Of a stretch of DNA of 17,436 nt, positions 15,006 through 17,436 are shown in pieces; the first letter of the stretch is position 1, and the number at the start of each line of letters is the position of its first letter. Below the pieces are notes generated by a model. The model did not search any database, was not told the DNA's origin, and worked only from the letters and a program-made list of their open reading frames with translations. The stretch covers positions 1 to 17,436 of the forward strand of contig CAIZMS010000133.1 in assembly GCA_903934155.1 (NCBI GenBank), in the 5' to 3' direction. A program made the position numbers and the translations under genes. Source of the stretch: an uncultured bacterium. GTDB lineage: Bacteria > Verrucomicrobiota > Kiritimatiellia > CAIKKV01 > CAITUY01.

Positions 15006-17436
15006 ATGAGGCCTTTACTTTGGCTCAGCCGGATGATCCGGCAAACAGGGGGCGGGGTGCTGGTGCTGCTGTTTGCAGTTTCCTGCGCTCCGGTGTCTCC
15101 GCTGGGGGGGCGGACTGAAGGCAAGCTTCTGGTGCGCGTGGACAGGGGGCCAGTCGACGCCGCGAATGCCGGCGTGGATCTGGTGGGAGACCAGGGGGCG
15201 GCGGACATCTACGTGTCCAGCAACGATTTTCCCGTGGTGCAGATCGCGGCCAGGCTGCTGGCCGGGGATGTCGAGCGGGTCACGGGGATACGGCCGCGGA
15301 TCATGAGTGACGCCTCCGCCCTGGGCAAGACCGTGGTGCTGATCGGGACGCTGGGCCAGTCGGTCGTGGTGGATGGTCTGGTCAAGGCCGGGAAACTTGA
15401 TGCGGGAAAACTCCGGGGGAAGTGGGAGACGTTCGGGATCCAGGCGCTCGACCAGCCGTTGCCGGGGGTGGCCAAGGCGCTGGTGATTGCCGGAAGCGAC
15501 CGGCGTGGGACGGCGTACGGCGTGATGGAACTCTCGCGAGGCATCGGCGTGTCCCCGTGGCACTGGTGGTCCGATGTCCCTGTCGCGAAGCATTCGACGC
15601 TGGAAGTGGGATCCGGGACGCTTTTCACCTCATTCCCCAGCATTCGGTATCGGGGCATCTTTATCAACGATGAGTGGTTCGCCTTCTATCCGTGGGTGAT
15701 TAAAACCTTCGATCCCGGGGCCAAGGATGTGGGCCCCCGGGTTTACGAAAAGATCTTTGAGCTCATGTTGAGGCTGCGGCTGAACATCCTGTGGCCGTCG
15801 ATGTGCAGCAGTGCCAAACATGAATTCAGCGAGGTCCCCGGAAATCTTGAGTTGGCCGACCAGTGGGGCATCGTCGTGGGGTCATCGCACTGCGAGCCGA
15901 TGTTGCGCAATCCCCATTATGGGGCTGTGTTGCCCTGGCGCTACGACACAAACCGTGTCAACATCCTGGCCTACTGGGAAGAGTCGGCCCGGAGTCGCGG
16001 CAAGTTCGAGGCCGTGTGGACGGTCGGCATGCGTGGGATTGATGATGAGCCCTTTGAGGGCCCCGAGACTCTGCAGGGAAAAGCCGCTCTCCTGGAGAAA
16101 ATCATCGCCGACCAGCGGGATCTTCTCGCCAAACATGTTCAACGGGATCGGACCTCCGTCCCCCAGTGTTTCATGCCCTACGCCGATGTGCTGGCGATCT
16201 ATGACACCGGCATGAAGGTGCCCGAGGATGTGACGATCGTCTGGCCGAACGACAACTGGGGGAACATCCGGCGGCTTCCCGATGCCGCAGAGCGCCGACG
16301 ATCCGGCGGGCACGGGGTGTATTACCACGCCGACTACTTCGGACCACCCGGGGCCTACACATGGTTCAATTCGACGCCCCCGGCCCGGATATGGTCCGAG
16401 ATGCGCAAGGCCTGGGACAACGGAGTCGACCGGCTTTGGGTCCTCAACGTCGGGGACATCAAATCGCAGGAGATCAGCATGGATTTCTGGGCGCGCCTGG
16501 CCTGGAATGTCGGGGACTTCGGGCCGGACTCGCAGTCGGCGTACCTGCGGTCTTTGGCGGCGGAATGGTTCGGCCCGGCGGCGGAACCCGTGGCTGGCGT
16601 CTGGTCGGAATTCTTCCGGCTCTGCTTCATCCGCAAACCCGAGCACGTGTACAACGCACGCTGGCTCGGGGAGCTGGGAGCCGCCCGGCGCGGGAGGATG
16701 CGGAAGGACTACGAGGCGCTGCTGGCCCGGGTCGACTCGGTCAAGTCCGCCATCCCGGCCACGGCGCAGGATGCCTATTTTGCGACCGTCCTCTACCCGG
16801 TGAAGATGCTCTGCGCTGCGGGACTGATGGCCCTGGAGCAGGACCGGAGCCTGCGGGAGGCGGCCCAGCCTGGCGTGGCGCAGGCGAGCGCCGCGGCGGC
16901 CAAGGCCTGGCAGGCGCTCATTGCCCGCGAGACCGAGTCCTACAATGAGGTCCTGGCGGGAGGGAAGTGGCGTCACATGATGGTCGTCACGCTGAACGGG
17001 TATCCCACCTGCCCGCAGATTCCCTACTGCATGGGGACGAACCTGAACATGCGATGGGTGGACATTGATACGACGTTCGTTGAGGGGCCTGCCGGCGGGG
17101 CGAAGGGCCGGTTCATCGGCGCCGCCCAGTATGCCCGGAAGCACGACGCGGGCGTTGGCGCCTGGAAGACGATCGAGGGGATCGGGTGGGAGGGGCGCGC
17201 CGTGGCCCTGCTGCCGATGAACGCTTCCAACGTCTGGGATCTAGCGAAGGAGGCCAGCGCGGCGCCGCACCTCGACTACGATTTTGAATGGGGGCGGGCG
17301 GTCACGAATCTGCAGGTTGAAGTCCATGTCCTGCCCTCCTTCCGGCTTCATGCGGGGCTGCGCCTCCGCGTGGCCGCGAGTTTGGACGGAGCGCCCCTGC
17401 GCATGGAAGAGGTGCCGGGAAGCGTGCCGGGGGAGG
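15006..17436 (+). CDS. Glycoside hydrolase family 115 (xylan alpha-1,2-glucuronidase type), lipoprotein, 3' partial
   Basis: The frame is open from 15006 to the last base, giving 810 codons without a stop; the gene continues beyond the window. A lipoprotein signal ends in FAVSC with the Cys at residue 27. The N-terminal domain contains RVTGIRPRI, VLIGTLG and GSDRRGTAYGVMELSR. The catalytic barrel begins at about 214 with RYRGIFINDEW and includes LRLNILWPSM, GSSHCEPMLRN (His295), GMRGIDDEPF (342-351), WPNDNWGN (413-420), GVYYHADYFGPPGAY and LNVGDIK (480-486). These blocks are the conserved GH115 core. Helical and C-terminal GH115 regions follow; the latter (NMRWVDIDTTFVEG onward) is cut by the window edge. 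GH115 enzymes cleave glucuronic or 4-O-methyl-glucuronic acid from internal xylose of xylan, and some act on related glycans. The start at 15006 has GAGG 8 bases upstream; ATG 14979, which overlaps the GH2 stop, would add nine residues. Confidence 0.9.
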   Translation, partial: MRPLLWLSRMIRQTGGGVLVLLFAVSCAPVSPLGGRTEGKLLVRVDRGPVDAANAGVDLVGDQGAADIYVSSNDFPVVQIAARLLAGDVERVTGIRPRIMSDASALGKTVVLIGTLGQSVVVDGLVKAGKLDAGKLRGKWETFGIQALDQPLPGVAKALVIAGSDRRGTAYGVMELSRGIGVSPWHWWSDVPVAKHSTLEVGSGTLFTSFPSIRYRGIFINDEWFAFYPWVIKTFDPGAKDVGPRVYEKIFELMLRLRLNILWPSMCSSAKHEFSEVPGNLELADQWGIVVGSSHCEPMLRNPHYGAVLPWRYDTNRVNILAYWEESARSRGKFEAVWTVGMRGIDDEPFEGPETLQGKAALLEKIIADQRDLLAKHVQRDRTSVPQCFMPYADVLAIYDTGMKVPEDVTIVWPNDNWGNIRRLPDAAERRRSGGHGVYYHADYFGPPGAYTWFNSTPPARIWSEMRKAWDNGVDRLWVLNVGDIKSQEISMDFWARLAWNVGDFGPDSQSAYLRSLAAEWFGPAAEPVAGVWSEFFRLCFIRKPEHVYNARWLGELGAARRGRMRKDYEALLARVDSVKSAIPATAQDAYFATVLYPVKMLCAAGLMALEQDRSLREAAQPGVAQASAAAAKAWQALIARETESYNEVLAGGKWRHMMVVTLNGYPTCPQIPYCMGTNLNMRWVDIDTTFVEGPAGGAKGRFIGAAQYARKHDAGVGAWKTIEGIGWEGRAVALLPMNASNVWDLAKEASAAPHLDYDFEWGRAVTNLQVEVHVLPSFRLHAGLRLRVAASLDGAPLRMEEVPGSVPGE

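Noticed and set aside
15811..16215. Several 77-195 codon + strand frames inside 15073-16948
   Set aside because: They are in frames other than the continuous GH115 frame, whose conserved motifs run through the whole stretch.

Overview
The window is a single-direction cluster of secreted carbohydrate-active enzymes. All nine recognisable genes are on the + strand, packed with gaps of 0-86 bases, and most carry export signals. Base composition is high in G+C (about 63% in a hand-counted sample). No SusC/SusD pair, transporter, regulator, tRNA, rRNA, insertion sequence or CRISPR array is visible. The family mix (GxGYxYP proteins, GH116 with a malectin tail, GH2, GH3, GH115, a uroporphyrinogen-decarboxylase-like protein and a tiny LptA/OstA-like protein) suggests a glycan-degrading member of the PVC group (Verrucomicrobiota, Kiritimatiellota or Lentisphaerota). 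That placement is inferred from gene content and was not tested.

Layout: 1-423 is the C-terminal end of a secreted protein with a fibronectin-III-like domain. 472-2256 is a GxGYxYP lipoprotein. 2278-5733 is a GH116 enzyme with chitobiase-type and malectin C-terminal modules. 5823-7694 is a second, diverged GxGYxYP protein. 7691-10042 is a GH3 enzyme. 10057-11058 is a cytoplasmic UroD-like protein. 11145-11393 is a small secreted LptA/OstA-like protein of clearly lower G+C. 11428-14982 is a very large GH2 enzyme. 15006 to the window end is a GH115 alpha-glucuronidase-type lipoprotein that runs off the edge.

Working together (inference): GH115 enzymes remove glucuronic or 4-O-methyl-glucuronic acid from xylan or similar chains. 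The GH3, GH116 and GH2 enzymes would trim the backbone and side chains from the non-reducing end, and the two uncharacterised GxGYxYP proteins may supply further activities. A glucuronoxylan or another glucuronic-acid-decorated plant or algal glycan is the most natural substrate, but the sequence does not prove it. The UroD-like protein is the only apparently cytoplasmic product. The family includes corrinoid methyltransferases, so handling a methyl or methoxy group from the glycan is a testable idea.

Most unusual points: two GxGYxYP paralogues bracket a GH116 gene; the GH116 has Asn where the family acid/base Asp is expected; a low-GC single-repeat LptA-like gene sits inside the cluster; and ATGA stop/start overlaps recur at four junctions.
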